A DNA stretch of 64,000 nucleotides from Halalkalirubrum salinum (lineage in GTDB: Archaea; Halobacteriota; Halobacteria; Halobacteriales; Haloferacaceae), in contig NZ_SRSG01000037.1 of assembly GCF_005543295.1 (NCBI RefSeq), positions 99,746 to 163,745 on the forward strand, written 5' to 3'. A program made the translations under genes and the position numbers. The notes beneath the pieces are model-generated. The model ran no database searches. It was not told the DNA's origin and saw only the letters and a list, made by a program, of their open reading frames with translations. Below are positions 1 through 9,339 of the stretch, piece by piece (within the stretch, counting starts at the first letter, position 1; every line of letters starts with the position of its first letter).

Positions 1-1437
1 TGGCGGCTCCGCGCGCGATCGACGACCGACGCAGTTTCGAAGCTCAGAGAAGGCGACGTGGCGCTCGCGAGCGACGGCAACCCGGTCGCCGGGCACGCAG
101 AACTCTGTCGGATCGAGCGGCTGGGCGAAGAGATCACCGTGACGACCGACGAGCCAGTCGAAGTTCGCCGCCTCGACGTGTACCCCACAGAGTTGTCCGT
201 CGATCGGATGCTGTCGGCGTTGCACGACGGACTGCTCAAACGCAGTCCCGATCGCAAGGACGTTCTCTTCGAGCGACGGGAGCCCGAATTTAGCGGTGAG
301 AAGCGGACGTATATTGACAACAATCCCGCCCAGAACGAGGCGGTGAACCTCGGCATGCGAGCCGACGACTGTGCGTTGATTCACGGGCCACCGGGGACCG
401 GCAAGACGTACACGATCGCACGGCTGATTCGCGCACTCGTCGATCGAGGCGATCGCGTGTTGCTCACCGCGTTTACAAACCGCGCGGTCGACAACGCCCT
501 CGAAGCCCTGCGCGAGCAAGGCTTCGAAGACGCTGTTCGCGTCGGCACGAAATCCGGGATTCGATCGGACATGCTCGACCTCCGGTTAGAGACCCGCGGC
601 GACCCACACACGCAGGCAAAACAGCTCCGTGACGCGCCGGTCGTCGCGGCGACGACGACCTCGTGTGGTTCGCGGGTGCTGGCCGAGGAGACGTTCGACG
701 TAGCGCTCGTCGACGAAGCCTCACAGCTGACTGAGCCGGCGACGCTCGCGGCGATCAACCTCGCCGATCGGTTCGTCCTCGTCGGTGACCACGAACAGCT
801 CCCGCCGGTTGTCCGAGCCGACACTGAATTACAAACCTCGCTGTTCGAGCGACTGATCGATGCCTATCCAGCTGCGTCAGTGATGCTCGATCGCCAGTAT
901 CGCATGGCCCAGCGGATTCAGGCATTCCCCTCGGTGGAATTTTACGATGGTGAACTCAGACCCGCAACGGGGGCCGTCGCAGCCCAGTCGCTGTCAGATC
1001 TCGGCGTCGACACAGCCACGCTGCCGGCAGCGATCCGCGAGCAGGTGTCGTTTGTCGATCCCGATGGGACCCGCGAGGGCAACGCCAATCCCACTGAGGC
1101 CGATCGCGTCGCCGAGATCGTTCGCGCGTACATTGACGCTGGGATCGACCCCGATGCGATCGGCGTGATCGCACCGTTTCGCGCACAGGTCGCAGAGATC
1201 TCTCGACGCGTGGATGTGACCGTTGACACAGTCGATCGCTTCCAGGGATCGAGCAAGGAGGTCATTGTCGTCTCGTTCGTCGCGACCGGCGACCTCGCGG
1301 GGCCGATTTTCGAGGATTACCGCCGGGTGAACGTCGCGCTCACGCGGGCGAAGAAGGCGCTCGTGTTGGTCGGCGATCGCGAGGCACTCGCCTCAGAGCC
1401 GTTCTACGATCGGATGCTGCAGTGGGCCGATCGGTGA
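1..1437 (+). CDS. Dna2/UPF1-type superfamily 1 helicase, 3' part only
   Basis: The reading frame is open from the first base, so the gene starts outside the window and only the last 478 residues are visible. An ATP-dependent nucleic-acid helicase of the DNA2/NAM7 (SF1B) family is indicated by a full motif set. This comprises Walker A GPPGTGKT at about 385-408, a VDEASQ Walker B motif near 704, GDHEQLPP (motif III) near 784, a QYRM motif near 895, DRFQGSSKEVIVVSF (motif V) near 1234 and VNVALTRAKKALVLVGD (motif VI) near 1327. Haloarchaeal members usually carry an N-terminal OB-fold or nuclease region upstream, which cannot be seen here. Role (DNA repair or replication) is inferred from the family. 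The family call is firm, the exact biological role is not. Confidence 0.9.
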   Translation, partial: WRLRARSTTDAVSKLREGDVALASDGNPVAGHAELCRIERLGEEITVTTDEPVEVRRLDVYPTELSVDRMLSALHDGLLKRSPDRKDVLFERREPEFSGEKRTYIDNNPAQNEAVNLGMRADDCALIHGPPGTGKTYTIARLIRALVDRGDRVLLTAFTNRAVDNALEALREQGFEDAVRVGTKSGIRSDMLDLRLETRGDPHTQAKQLRDAPVVAATTTSCGSRVLAEETFDVALVDEASQLTEPATLAAINLADRFVLVGDHEQLPPVVRADTELQTSLFERLIDAYPAASVMLDRQYRMAQRIQAFPSVEFYDGELRPATGAVAAQSLSDLGVDTATLPAAIREQVSFVDPDGTREGNANPTEADRVAEIVRAYIDAGIDPDAIGVIAPFRAQVAEISRRVDVTVDTVDRFQGSSKEVIVVSFVATGDLAGPIFEDYRRVNVALTRAKKALVLVGDREALASEPFYDRMLQWADR

Positions 1438-1492
1438 ACACGGACTTAATTTGATAGCCGATTGAGGAGCTAGCGGTCGTGACTACTTCTGG

Positions 1493-3550
1493 CTACCGCG
1501 GCGCAAGCCCATAGGGCTCTCCGCGGCGATGGCTCTCGACGAGGAGGATATACATCGCCTGGCTCCACTGGAGGTTCGAGTTCCAGCTCACCGTCCCGTC
1601 GGCATCCACGCGCTCTGGTAACAGGCCAGCAGAAGTGGTCCACTCGGCAGCGTGTTCTGAAATGTACTCCGAAACCGCATCGGGATCGAGGCCAGATTGC
1701 CACCGAACGACATCAGCGTAGGCCTCACACAGCGGCCAACCGCCGTCTTCGGCGGTTCCAGTCGGCGTGTACGTATCACCAGGGTATCGCCCGAGACATG
1801 GGGTTTCGCTTGCACACCAGGGAGGTCGATCGGCCAGCACAAGCGTCGAGGCGATTCCCTCGTCGTCAGCATCAAGGACGTTCCACGGCCAGACAGCCAT
1901 GAACGCCGCGGCGTCTGGGCGTTGCGCTGGGGCGTCCCCGTGTTCAGGTTTGGCGGCCGTGATGTAGTGATCTCCGTAAGGGGTATTCTCTCGGTAACAG
2001 TACGTCTCCATGTTGTCTGCCCAGGTGTCGGCGCGTTCGCGACAGACCGCTGCGAACTCGTCGTCACCAACAGCGGTTGCCAGTTCGGCCATACAGCGGA
2101 GCCCAGCGATCGCCGAGGCGACTCCCTCCGTCGAGTAGCCCCAGACCTCCTCCCAGGGATCTTGGTGTTTCTTCGGGAAACCGTATCCGTTGTCCCACTC
2201 CAGCAGGAATCTCGCAGCGCGTTCGCTCATGTCGTAGTGCGCGTCGAGGAGGGAATCGTCGCCAGTCTCACGCCACAGGAGCCAGTGGGCGTAGATCGGC
2301 CCGCCCACCTGATCCAGTTGGAGTGCTCGCCAGTGAGGTTTACCGGTGGTGTAGTAGTTTTGCCACCACGTCCCCCGCCGATCGATTCCGCGATCGTCGC
2401 TCGTCTCCGCATCGTCGTCGGTGATCTGGACCCGATCGAGCCACTCGAGCGACTGCGTCGCCTCTTCGATCGCGCCGGCAGCCGCAAGCGCTTGGATAAT
2501 GATCACCTGATCGCGCGGCCAGATGAACTTGTACGTCATGTCGTTCGGTTTGAACGCGCCGGCGATCATGGCCTGACAGTGGTCCTCCGCGCACTTGAGG
2601 CTCGTCAGTGACCGCCGGTAGCGATCGGCGACCCCGTTGTCGGTGAGCGCTCGCGACGGAAGTCCGTCGTGCCACCCCTCCCACGCGCTGGCGAAGGCGT
2701 CCTGTTCGGCGTCGTAGCCGGTGTCGAGCGCGGCTCTGGCGTGGTCGATCGCGTGCGCTTCGCTTTCGGTCGCGAATCCGATCGCGGTGAGCCACTCGAC
2801 AGTGGACGCTTCGCCCGCGTAGAGGCCGAACCCCGCGTCGAGGTCGCCGGTCCCGTTTTCGGTGTTGTCGATCCATCCGTCGTTTTCTTCGTAGATGTCC
2901 GTCCACGCGCTGCGTTCGAGCCCATCTTTGACGCCAGCGTGGCCGATTCGATGGCCGTCGAACCGTTGGATTCCATTGTGGGCCTGTGCGAATGCGACGT
3001 GTCGCGTACCGTCAGTCGCAGTGAGCACGTCACAGTCGTTGGCGTGGACGACGTGTGCCGCCTGGACGGCATCAGGATGCTCGTGGCTGTGTCCGTTGAT
3101 TCCAAGATTGAACACCGTAAAGAGCGTTCGCTCGTGGGCTTCGTCGAACGTCGCGCGGTTGTGGAGGAGTATCGAACACTGGTTTGAACTCGCGAGGAGT
3201 CGCTGTGTAATCGAACCCGTGGTCTCGTCGCCGAACTCGAAGTTGTTTCGGAGGTGTAGCGCCGGTACCGACGCGGAGTGCCAGTCGAGTTCGCTGTCGA
3301 TCGCGTCGTTTCGCACGTCGTGGGTCTCCTCGAGATCGCCGTCCCAGACGGCCGTGTGGAGGTCGTAAAACAGTTCCACGTCGGACCGAAACGCCGAGGT
3401 CTCTTCGACGATCGCGCCCTGGTACTCGGTCCGAGGATTGTCTGCATAGCGATTCGCCGTTACGAGGACGTGTTGGCTCCGGCCCGCTGGCGAACTCGTG
3501 ATCGCGTCCTTGTCGCTCGGGACCTGGAACTCGATCGGTGGCTCTTGCAT
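1493..3550 (-). CDS. glycoside hydrolase family 15 glucoamylase-like protein
   Basis: Predicted 685-residue GH15 enzyme that would release glucose from the non-reducing ends of alpha-1,4-glucans. The C-terminal half has the (alpha/alpha)6-barrel signatures: FIWPRDQ in the substrate-binding region, PWEEVWGYSTEG carrying the probable general-acid glutamate pair, and a late NLQWSQAMYI segment typical of the family end. The N-terminal third fits the beta-sandwich super-domain of prokaryotic glucoamylases. The frame stays open upstream to 3712, but I chose ATG 3550 because that extension is basic and non-conserved-looking and a TATA-like AATATATAC run lies directly upstream. No signal peptide is evident, so a cytoplasmic role (glycogen or maltodextrin turnover) is more likely than secretion. 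It is a single-gene unit, 100 bp from the VOC gene stop. Confidence 0.85.
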   Translation of the reverse strand: MQEPPIEFQVPSDKDAITSSPAGRSQHVLVTANRYADNPRTEYQGAIVEETSAFRSDVELFYDLHTAVWDGDLEETHDVRNDAIDSELDWHSASVPALHLRNNFEFGDETTGSITQRLLASSNQCSILLHNRATFDEAHERTLFTVFNLGINGHSHEHPDAVQAAHVVHANDCDVLTATDGTRHVAFAQAHNGIQRFDGHRIGHAGVKDGLERSAWTDIYEENDGWIDNTENGTGDLDAGFGLYAGEASTVEWLTAIGFATESEAHAIDHARAALDTGYDAEQDAFASAWEGWHDGLPSRALTDNGVADRYRRSLTSLKCAEDHCQAMIAGAFKPNDMTYKFIWPRDQVIIIQALAAAGAIEEATQSLEWLDRVQITDDDAETSDDRGIDRRGTWWQNYYTTGKPHWRALQLDQVGGPIYAHWLLWRETGDDSLLDAHYDMSERAARFLLEWDNGYGFPKKHQDPWEEVWGYSTEGVASAIAGLRCMAELATAVGDDEFAAVCRERADTWADNMETYCYRENTPYGDHYITAAKPEHGDAPAQRPDAAAFMAVWPWNVLDADDEGIASTLVLADRPPWCASETPCLGRYPGDTYTPTGTAEDGGWPLCEAYADVVRWQSGLDPDAVSEYISEHAAEWTTSAGLLPERVDADGTVSWNSNLQWSQAMYILLVESHRRGEPYGLAPR

Positions 3551-3650
3551 GCGAATATATACCACGGCAAGTGGGAAGATACTAGTGGGGTCGTGCAGAC
3601 GAGTGACCGAACGGCCAAATCCGTGCGCTACGTCCGGTCTACCGATAGGC

Positions 3651-4349
3651 CTACTCAACGACGACAGTGTACGGCGCTGTGGGGTGTTCGTGTCGGCCAG
3701 TGACGCCGGCACCGGTCACCGTCGCCTCGATCGGATCAATCCCTGAGAGTCGATCGGTCGGATACCACTCTCGGCCGGCAGGGACCACGACAAAGCGCGC
3801 TTCGAAGTCGCCGACCCACGCGAACGAGGGGCTCGGCGAGCCGATCGTCCCCAGTCCGATGGTTTCGATGAGCCACTCCCGAAGCGCGACAGGATCAGAT
3901 CCGGGGAGTCCGACTTCGGTTACCGATCGAAGCGCCTCATTCATCAATTCGGATCGATCGGCGTGCTCATCGGCGTTTTGACCGTCAACGTCACGATCGT
4001 AGGCAAGACACTCGAGGATGTTCCCTTCCGGATCGAGAAAGTACGTGGCGTCGGCGTCGAGAAAGTCGAACCGGATCGTCGGTTCTCCCTCCACGGAAAC
4101 GGGCGTCGATCGCCCGTCTAAATCCTGCCGCTGGAGGCTTTCATAAATCGCCGCCGCAGGGGCGAGCGAGCGGAATGCGAGATGGTACGGCGCGTGATCG
4201 TCCACCTCCGCAAACGACACCGCGGTGTCGGGGAGAAACGCGGTTGCGCCGTCAGCACTCGTCTCGATCGGCAGCGAGAATACACTGTGATACCACTCGG
4301 CGAGGGCGATCGGATCGCAGCTCGGGACGGTTACATGAGTGAATTGCAT
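3651..4349 (-). CDS. VOC-superfamily (glyoxalase/extradiol dioxygenase fold) protein, two-domain
   Basis: A 232-residue protein with two tandem betaalphabetabetabeta modules. The first begins FTHVTVPSCDPIALAEWYHSVFSL and contains YFLDPEGNILECLAYDR, the classic end of a vicinal-oxygen-chelate module with the metal-ligand Glu. The second module starts near SVTEVGLPGSDPVALREWL. It starts 9 bp after the Lhr-type helicase gene on the same strand, so the two are probably cotranscribed. Substrate is unknown. Members include glyoxalases, dioxygenases and resistance proteins. The second module looks more degenerate in its metal ligands than the first. Confidence 0.75.
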   Translation of the reverse strand: MQFTHVTVPSCDPIALAEWYHSVFSLPIETSADGATAFLPDTAVSFAEVDDHAPYHLAFRSLAPAAAIYESLQRQDLDGRSTPVSVEGEPTIRFDFLDADATYFLDPEGNILECLAYDRDVDGQNADEHADRSELMNEALRSVTEVGLPGSDPVALREWLIETIGLGTIGSPSPSFAWVGDFEARFVVVPAGREWYPTDRLSGIDPIEATVTGAGVTGRHEHPTAPYTVVVE

Positions 4350-4358
4350 GATTGGTCT

Positions 4359-7112
4359 TCAGTCAGTCGCCGCGGACTCAGTTGTTTCGTCGATCGCCTC
4401 GCGAACCCGCGCGTGAAACGCTTGCAGGACCGCGGACTCATCTTCGGCGAGCACCACGTCGCTGGCCGCAAGCGTCGCCAATCCGAACGATCGCGGGCTC
4501 GGCGAGTCGACCTCGTGAGAGACGACCGCGAGGTCGCCGCGTGCGATCCGTTCGATCGCGTCCTCGATCGCCGAGACGTGGAGTTTGTCTTCGAGGATTT
4601 CTCGGTAGGTCTCTTCGATGACCGCGAACGAATCGAGCTCCTGGGCAAACGACAGCAGCATCTCGCTTGAGACCTGCTGTTGGGCCGCAGACTTCTCGTA
4701 GCCCTTGTAGCGTTTGAGGATCATGAGCGATCGGGTTGCGTTGATGCGGAAGTATCGCTGCAGCAGATCAGTCCCGTCGATCGCCGCCCGTAGCTCTGTG
4801 GCTACCTCGTCGGGTCCGATCGACCGGAGGATCTCAGCGATGTCGACCTTGCGGTTCAGCGGCATCTCGATCGAGAAGCCGTTGTCCGCGACCGCGACCT
4901 GGACGTTGGCAGTCGCACGCTGAGCGCAGTGGTACGCGACCAATCGAGAGAGCCCATCATTAAACCGACGACCGTACGTTGAGCGGACGTAAAACCGCCG
5001 CCGGTACGCGGTCCGGTCGAGCACCGTTTCGACGACGAGTCGATCGGGCGTGCTCATCCCTTCTGGACCGAGATACGCGCGCTGTTCTTCAATCGTTCGG
5101 GCGATCGCACGGACGCTGTTTTCGTCGATCGGGAACTCCCGCAGCCACGACCGGAGGCCTGCAATCCCGCCGGTCTCGTGGCGATCGACTGCTTCACCCT
5201 GAAACGCGGCGATCTCGCGGCCAAGATCATAAGACAGCGGTAGACGTTCTGAGAACCACGAGGGGACCGTCGGGCGAGCGCTCGTCGGATCAACGTACAC
5301 CTTCGAGCCGCGACGGTAGCGGAACTCGAAGTTCCGCCCCCCGAGGACGAACACGTCGCCCGGTTCGAGGGTGTCGAGGTAATTCTCATCGAGCGATCCG
5401 ACCCACTCGTCGCTCCCGCGAACAAACACCTCGCAGGTGAACGAGTCGGGGATCGTCCCGATGTTGGTCATGTAGATCACCCGCGCGAGCCGTCCGCGCT
5501 TGCCGATGAGCGGTTCGCCCACGTCGAAGTCGGGATAGTGATGCTCGCCGTCGGGGCGATCGTTGGTGTCCCGCCAGATCTTCGCGTAGACGTTTTTGTC
5601 TTCCATGCCGGGATACGACGCGGTGAGGTACCGCATGAGCGATTCCCACTCCGCATCAGTGTAGTTGCGAAACGGGTACGCGCGTTCGAGTGTCGCCCGC
5701 AGGTCGGCTTCGCGCTTGACGCCGTTTATTCCCATCCCGTAGACGTGTTGGGCGGCGACATCGGCGGCGTTTTCCGGCACGAAGACGCGATCGACAAACC
5801 CTGATTCGGCCTTCTTGAGCATCACCGCACACTCGATCAGTTCGTCGCGATCGAGCGCAATCACCCGCCCTTCAACAGTCTGGCCGAGCCGGTGACCCGC
5901 CCGGCCGATTCGCTGTAACAGCGCGGCGACAGACTTCGGCGAGCCGACCTGGACGACCAGATCGATGTGTGGCATGTCAATCCCGAGTTCGAGGCTCGTC
6001 GAGGTCGTCACCACGTCGAGGTCACCGGCTTTGAGTCCGGTTTCGATCGTCCGCCGGCGCTCCTTCGAGAGGCTGCCGTGGTGACACCCCGAGTTGTCCT
6101 CGTCGTAGGCGTCGGGGAACCGATCACGGAGGCTGTGTAACACCCGCTCTGCGCCCGATCGCGTGTTCGTGAAGACGAGCGTATTCGTGTGGGCGTCGAT
6201 GAGTTCGTGGAGGCGATCGTAGAACCGCCCCTGGACGATCTCTCGAGGCGTATCAATGAGGTCGTCAGTAGGACACTCAAGTTTGATATCGAAGTCCCGA
6301 ACGAACCGGGTGTCGACGATCTCACACGGTCTGGACTCCCCGGCAGGTTCCGTGCGGCCAACGAGAAACTGCGCCATCGTCGACAAGGGCTCAACAGTCG
6401 CCGAACAGCCGATCCGCGTCGGCGAGTGCTCTGTGAGCGTTTCGAGCCGTTCGAGGCTGACCGCGAGGTGCGTCCCACGCTTGTTTTCGGCGAGGCTGTG
6501 GATCTCGTCGACGATGACGTACTCGACGGTCCGTAGTTTCTCTTTGAATTTCGGGGAGTTGAGCAAGATTGCGAGGGTTTCCGGCGTCGTGTTGAGGATA
6601 TGCGGGGTTTCTTTGAGCATCCGCTGGCGATCGGCGCTTTCGGTGTCGCCGTGCCGTATTGCGTGGCGGATTTCGGTGTCGATCCCGCGGGATGCGAGGC
6701 GATCGGTGATTCCCTCGAGCGGAACTGTCAGGTTGCGGTGAATGTCGTTCGCGAGCGACTTCAACGGCGAGACGTACAGACAGTACACCGAGTTCTCGAG
6801 GCCATCGGGGTCGTCGCGCTCGCGGCGAAAGAGGTCGTTGATAATCGCTGCGAACGACGAGAGCGTCTTGCCGCTGCCGGTCGGCGCACAGACGAGCGCG
6901 TTCTCGCCTTCGTCGATGAGCGGGATCGCCTCGCGTTGGGGCGGCGTAAACAGCCCCTCGTTTTGGTCCACGTACGCGCCGAACTCATCGAGCCACCACT
7001 CTTTGACCACGGGTTCAAACCGATCGAAGACGTCCTCATCGGCGATCGTGACCGTCTCTGGGTCAAACTCGAACGATCGATCGATCCCAAGCAACCGTTC
7101 ACGTACGTCCAT
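4359..7112 (-). CDS. lhr: Lhr-type ATP-dependent helicase
   Basis: A 917-residue superfamily 2 DNA helicase of the Lhr (large helicase-related) group. It has the Q-motif region FTPPQREAI, Walker A CAPTGSGKT, the DEIH box in VIVDEIHSLAENKRG, SAT in IGCSATVEPL, TSLELGID (motif V) and QRIGRAGHR (motif VI), followed by the winged-helix and Lhr-specific C-terminal region. Family role is ATP-driven 3'-5' unwinding in DNA repair or replication-coupled recombination. ATG 7112 (MDVRERLLGID) was chosen. An upstream TTG at 7151 would add 13 residues. It is the first gene of a probable two-gene unit with the VOC protein. Length and motif order match archaeal Lhr2 proteins. Confidence 0.92.
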   Translation of the reverse strand: MDVRERLLGIDRSFEFDPETVTIADEDVFDRFEPVVKEWWLDEFGAYVDQNEGLFTPPQREAIPLIDEGENALVCAPTGSGKTLSSFAAIINDLFRRERDDPDGLENSVYCLYVSPLKSLANDIHRNLTVPLEGITDRLASRGIDTEIRHAIRHGDTESADRQRMLKETPHILNTTPETLAILLNSPKFKEKLRTVEYVIVDEIHSLAENKRGTHLAVSLERLETLTEHSPTRIGCSATVEPLSTMAQFLVGRTEPAGESRPCEIVDTRFVRDFDIKLECPTDDLIDTPREIVQGRFYDRLHELIDAHTNTLVFTNTRSGAERVLHSLRDRFPDAYDEDNSGCHHGSLSKERRRTIETGLKAGDLDVVTTSTSLELGIDMPHIDLVVQVGSPKSVAALLQRIGRAGHRLGQTVEGRVIALDRDELIECAVMLKKAESGFVDRVFVPENAADVAAQHVYGMGINGVKREADLRATLERAYPFRNYTDAEWESLMRYLTASYPGMEDKNVYAKIWRDTNDRPDGEHHYPDFDVGEPLIGKRGRLARVIYMTNIGTIPDSFTCEVFVRGSDEWVGSLDENYLDTLEPGDVFVLGGRNFEFRYRRGSKVYVDPTSARPTVPSWFSERLPLSYDLGREIAAFQGEAVDRHETGGIAGLRSWLREFPIDENSVRAIARTIEEQRAYLGPEGMSTPDRLVVETVLDRTAYRRRFYVRSTYGRRFNDGLSRLVAYHCAQRATANVQVAVADNGFSIEMPLNRKVDIAEILRSIGPDEVATELRAAIDGTDLLQRYFRINATRSLMILKRYKGYEKSAAQQQVSSEMLLSFAQELDSFAVIEETYREILEDKLHVSAIEDAIERIARGDLAVVSHEVDSPSPRSFGLATLAASDVVLAEDESAVLQAFHARVREAIDETTESAATD

Positions 7113-7138
7113 CAGAACTGTGCGAGAGTAGGGGTCGG

Positions 7139-7374
7139 ATGGGTAAGTCAATTTGGTGTATCCCTAAATCGAGCGGCGTTGCGCGAGATCAGGTCTCTTT
7201 GGAAGAAGGTCAAATTAGCCAAATGCGTTGGATTCGTGGTGAATATCCTCGTGATATCGGTAACGAGGAAGACGACGACTCGGAGACTGAGGCGTGATCG
7301 CGGCAGTCGATACGAACGCATTCTTCGCACCGTTATCGGATGAACAGGTGGAAATCTCGCTCTTCAACGCGTGA
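7139..7374 (+). pseudogene. possible vapBC-like remnant (antitoxin tail plus PIN-domain N-terminus)
   Basis: Two tiny overlapping frames lie here. One runs from ATG 7139 to TGA 7295-7297 (52 residues, acidic end EEDDDSETEA). The second starts at GTG 7294 inside that stop and reads VIAAVDTNAFFAPLSD, which resembles the first strand and catalytic Asp of a PIN-domain VapC toxin, then stops at 7372-7374 after 26 residues. A GTGA stop/start overlap is the usual vapBC arrangement. The first frame does not look clearly like a VapB, so this is a weak call. The rest of this intergenic stretch (to 7575) is AT-rich and shows no other gene. Confidence 0.25.
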
Positions 7375-7575
7375 TACGCTCCCTCACTTGATGCCACAAT
7401 TCAGCGATCGCAGCAGTGCCGGATATTCCAGCATTGACTGTGTATTTTGCGTGAGCTACGTTTTAAAAATATGAGATTTTGTTGAAATCCTCTGCAGGCG
7501 ATATATTTTGACCCGAGTGTGGTCAATACAGGTGGCCAACCGAACACTTATTCGCTCGTTTCGCCAATTTAGAAT

Positions 7576-7836
7576 ATGGCCAGTGCAACGCGTGACGAGT
7601 CACCCGAAGAAGGAGTAGAGTTCATCCACGAAGATGACGGGAAGATTACAGCTCGTGACCTCGAAACTGGCGTTGCCTCTTTTGGAGAGACAAAAACAGA
7701 AGCACTCCGAATGCTCGCGGAAGCCCTCGAACTGCACGAGGGTGGCGGAGAGCCAGTCACTGACGAAGACCTCGAAGAGTGGGGGCTCGATGATATTGGG
7801 CCCGGCACCAAGGAGCTCCCAGAGTTTATGGGGTAG
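7576..7836 (+). CDS. hicB: HicB-family antitoxin
   Basis: An 86-residue acidic protein whose core, GKITARDLETGVASFGETKTEALRMLAEALELH, is the degenerate RNase-H-like HicB fold (strand-strand-helix with the FGET.TEAL signature). In type II HicAB systems HicB neutralises the HicA ribonuclease by direct binding and often autoregulates the operon. It is immediately followed by hicA: the TAG stop at 7834-7836 abuts the next ATG, so the two are translationally coupled. The antitoxin-first order is usual for many archaeal copies. A TATA-like ACTTATTC lies about 28 bases upstream of the start. Confidence 0.85.
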   Translation: MASATRDESPEEGVEFIHEDDGKITARDLETGVASFGETKTEALRMLAEALELHEGGGEPVTDEDLEEWGLDDIGPGTKELPEFMG

Positions 7837-8088
7837 ATGATCCGGACGAATTTTTCCGGGCGTGAAATCGCAGCTGTATTAATTGACCACGGATTCGTGC
7901 AGACAGGCCGCGTCGGGAGCCATCTGAAACTCCGCTACGAGTCGCCAGACACGAACGAAGTCCGTATCGTGACGGTTCCGATGAAATCGGCGGACGACAT
8001 CCCAACCGGGACACTCCAGTCCATCGCTCAGCAGTGTGGCGCGAACGATTTTCACGCGTGGTGTCAGTGGATCAATCAGAATCTGTAA
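7837..8088 (+). CDS. hicA: HicA-family mRNA interferase toxin
   Basis: An 83-residue double-stranded-RNA-binding-like protein. The conserved HicA pattern is visible: an N-terminal GREIAAVLIDHGF helix, then RVGSHLKLRY with the active-site histidine, a V.IVTVPM strand, the DDIPTGTLQSIAQQCG helix, and a short C-terminal extension (NDFHAWCQWINQNL) longer than the minimal family. HicA toxins cleave mRNA and inhibit translation. The gene abuts hicB without a gap. It appears intact and could be active. Confidence 0.85.
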   Translation: MIRTNFSGREIAAVLIDHGFVQTGRVGSHLKLRYESPDTNEVRIVTVPMKSADDIPTGTLQSIAQQCGANDFHAWCQWINQNL

Positions 8089-8222
8089 CGCTCAGTTCGC
8101 ACCGCTCATCAACCGGCTGTTTCAGTCGATACTGTGTCTGAAGTATAGGATTTCAACAGAGCCAAATATGAACAACAGTACACGGCCCCAACCGATTTGT
8201 CGATCGCCCGCCACCACCCGGT

Positions 8223-8981
8223 ATGCACGTAACGTTTCTCGGAACCGGTGCGGCGATGCCGACGCCCGATCGCGTCCAGACCGGACTGCTCGTCGAATCT
8301 GACGATCGATCGCTGCTCGTCGACTGCGGCAGCGGGATCCTCCACCGGCTCTCACAAACTGACACGGGCTACGAGGGAATCTCGACGGTACTTTTGACCC
8401 ACCACCATCTCGATCACGTCTCGGACCTGTTTGTCCTGCTCAAAGCTAGGTGGCTCGCCGGCGAGACCGATCTCGAAATCGTCGGTCCGCCGGGCACCGA
8501 GGCACTCGTCGACGGTTTGTTCGACGTGCATTCGTATCTTGACGATCGGATGGACCTAAAATTCCGCGAGATCGAACCCGGCGATCGCCACACGGTCGCA
8601 GGCTTCGCCGTCGAGGCCACGAAAACCACACACTCGATGGCGGGCAACGCCTACCGAATCGCCGAAACCCCATCCGACTCGCCACAGTTCGGCTTTAGTG
8701 GCGACACCGAGGCCGAACGATCGATCGCGGACTTCTTCGAGGGCTGTTCGCTCGTCGCACACGACTGTTCGTTCCCCGACGAGATTGACGTCTCGAACCA
8801 CCCGACGCCGTCGCAGTTGGGCGAAGCGTTCGAAGACAGTACGGTCGATCGGCTCTACTTGACCCACCAGTACCCGCACACGGAGGGCAAACACGACGAG
8901 ATGTGCGCCTCCGTCGCGGAGTCATTCGACGGGACTGTTCGGGTCGCCCAGGATGGGTTGCAGATCGAACTCGAGCGCTGA
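8223..8981 (+). CDS. MBL-fold metallo-hydrolase, RNase Z/ElaC-like
   Basis: A 252-residue metallo-beta-lactamase-fold hydrolase. The N-terminus FLGTGAAMPTPDRVQTGLLV and the THHHLDHVSD metal-binding motif (HxHxDH) are as in tRNase Z and related phosphodiesterases. Later ligands fit KTTHSMAGNAYRI, GFSGDTEAERS and the LTHQYPHT region. It lacks the obvious exosite of true tRNase Z and is shorter (about 300 in classical RNase Z), so it may be a paralogue acting on cyclic nucleotides, arylsulfates or RNA ends. Monocistronic, preceded by 134 bp after hicA. Confidence 0.8.
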   Translation: MHVTFLGTGAAMPTPDRVQTGLLVESDDRSLLVDCGSGILHRLSQTDTGYEGISTVLLTHHHLDHVSDLFVLLKARWLAGETDLEIVGPPGTEALVDGLFDVHSYLDDRMDLKFREIEPGDRHTVAGFAVEATKTTHSMAGNAYRIAETPSDSPQFGFSGDTEAERSIADFFEGCSLVAHDCSFPDEIDVSNHPTPSQLGEAFEDSTVDRLYLTHQYPHTEGKHDEMCASVAESFDGTVRVAQDGLQIELER

Positions 8982-9054
8982 GTGTTTCGTCAATCGTTGG
9001 CGTAGATTGGCCTCGCTCGTCTAAAATGAATTCTACCGAGCGTTCTCGGGCGTA

Positions 9055-9339
9055 TTAATCGTCGTCAGCGGTGTATGCCCCACCACGACGCTTGATACGG
9101 GCAACGACCAGTCGTTTGTCATTTCCATGGAAGCTCACAGAAAGGCGGAACTCCCCGATACGAATTTTCTTGTACGGGCTATTCTGGAGCGGTTCGCCGT
9201 AGTCGGGCGGGTTACGCCACGGTGAGGTGACGATCTCGTCGAGTTTGTCGAGTATCCGTTCTTGCTCGGCGGTAGAAAGCGAACCGAGGTCATTTTGGGT
9301 ATTTGAGGAGAGTTCCCACGTCCACTCTTCGTCATTCAT
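9055..9339 (-). CDS. RelE/ParE-family toxin
   Basis: A 94-residue basic protein with the RelE fold pattern: ELSSNTQNDLGSLSTAEQERILDKLDEI (two helices), then PPDYGEPLQNSPYKKIRIGEFRLSVSF and LVVARIKRRGGAY strands. RelE toxins cleave ribosome-bound mRNA. I chose ATG 9339, whose first bases overlap the stop of the upstream antitoxin gene by 8 nt. GTG 9342 or TTG 9351 are in frame but less likely. The pair forms a type II toxin-antitoxin unit with the RHH protein. Confidence 0.82.
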   Translation of the reverse strand: MNDEEWTWELSSNTQNDLGSLSTAEQERILDKLDEIVTSPWRNPPDYGEPLQNSPYKKIRIGEFRLSVSFHGNDKRLVVARIKRRGGAYTADDD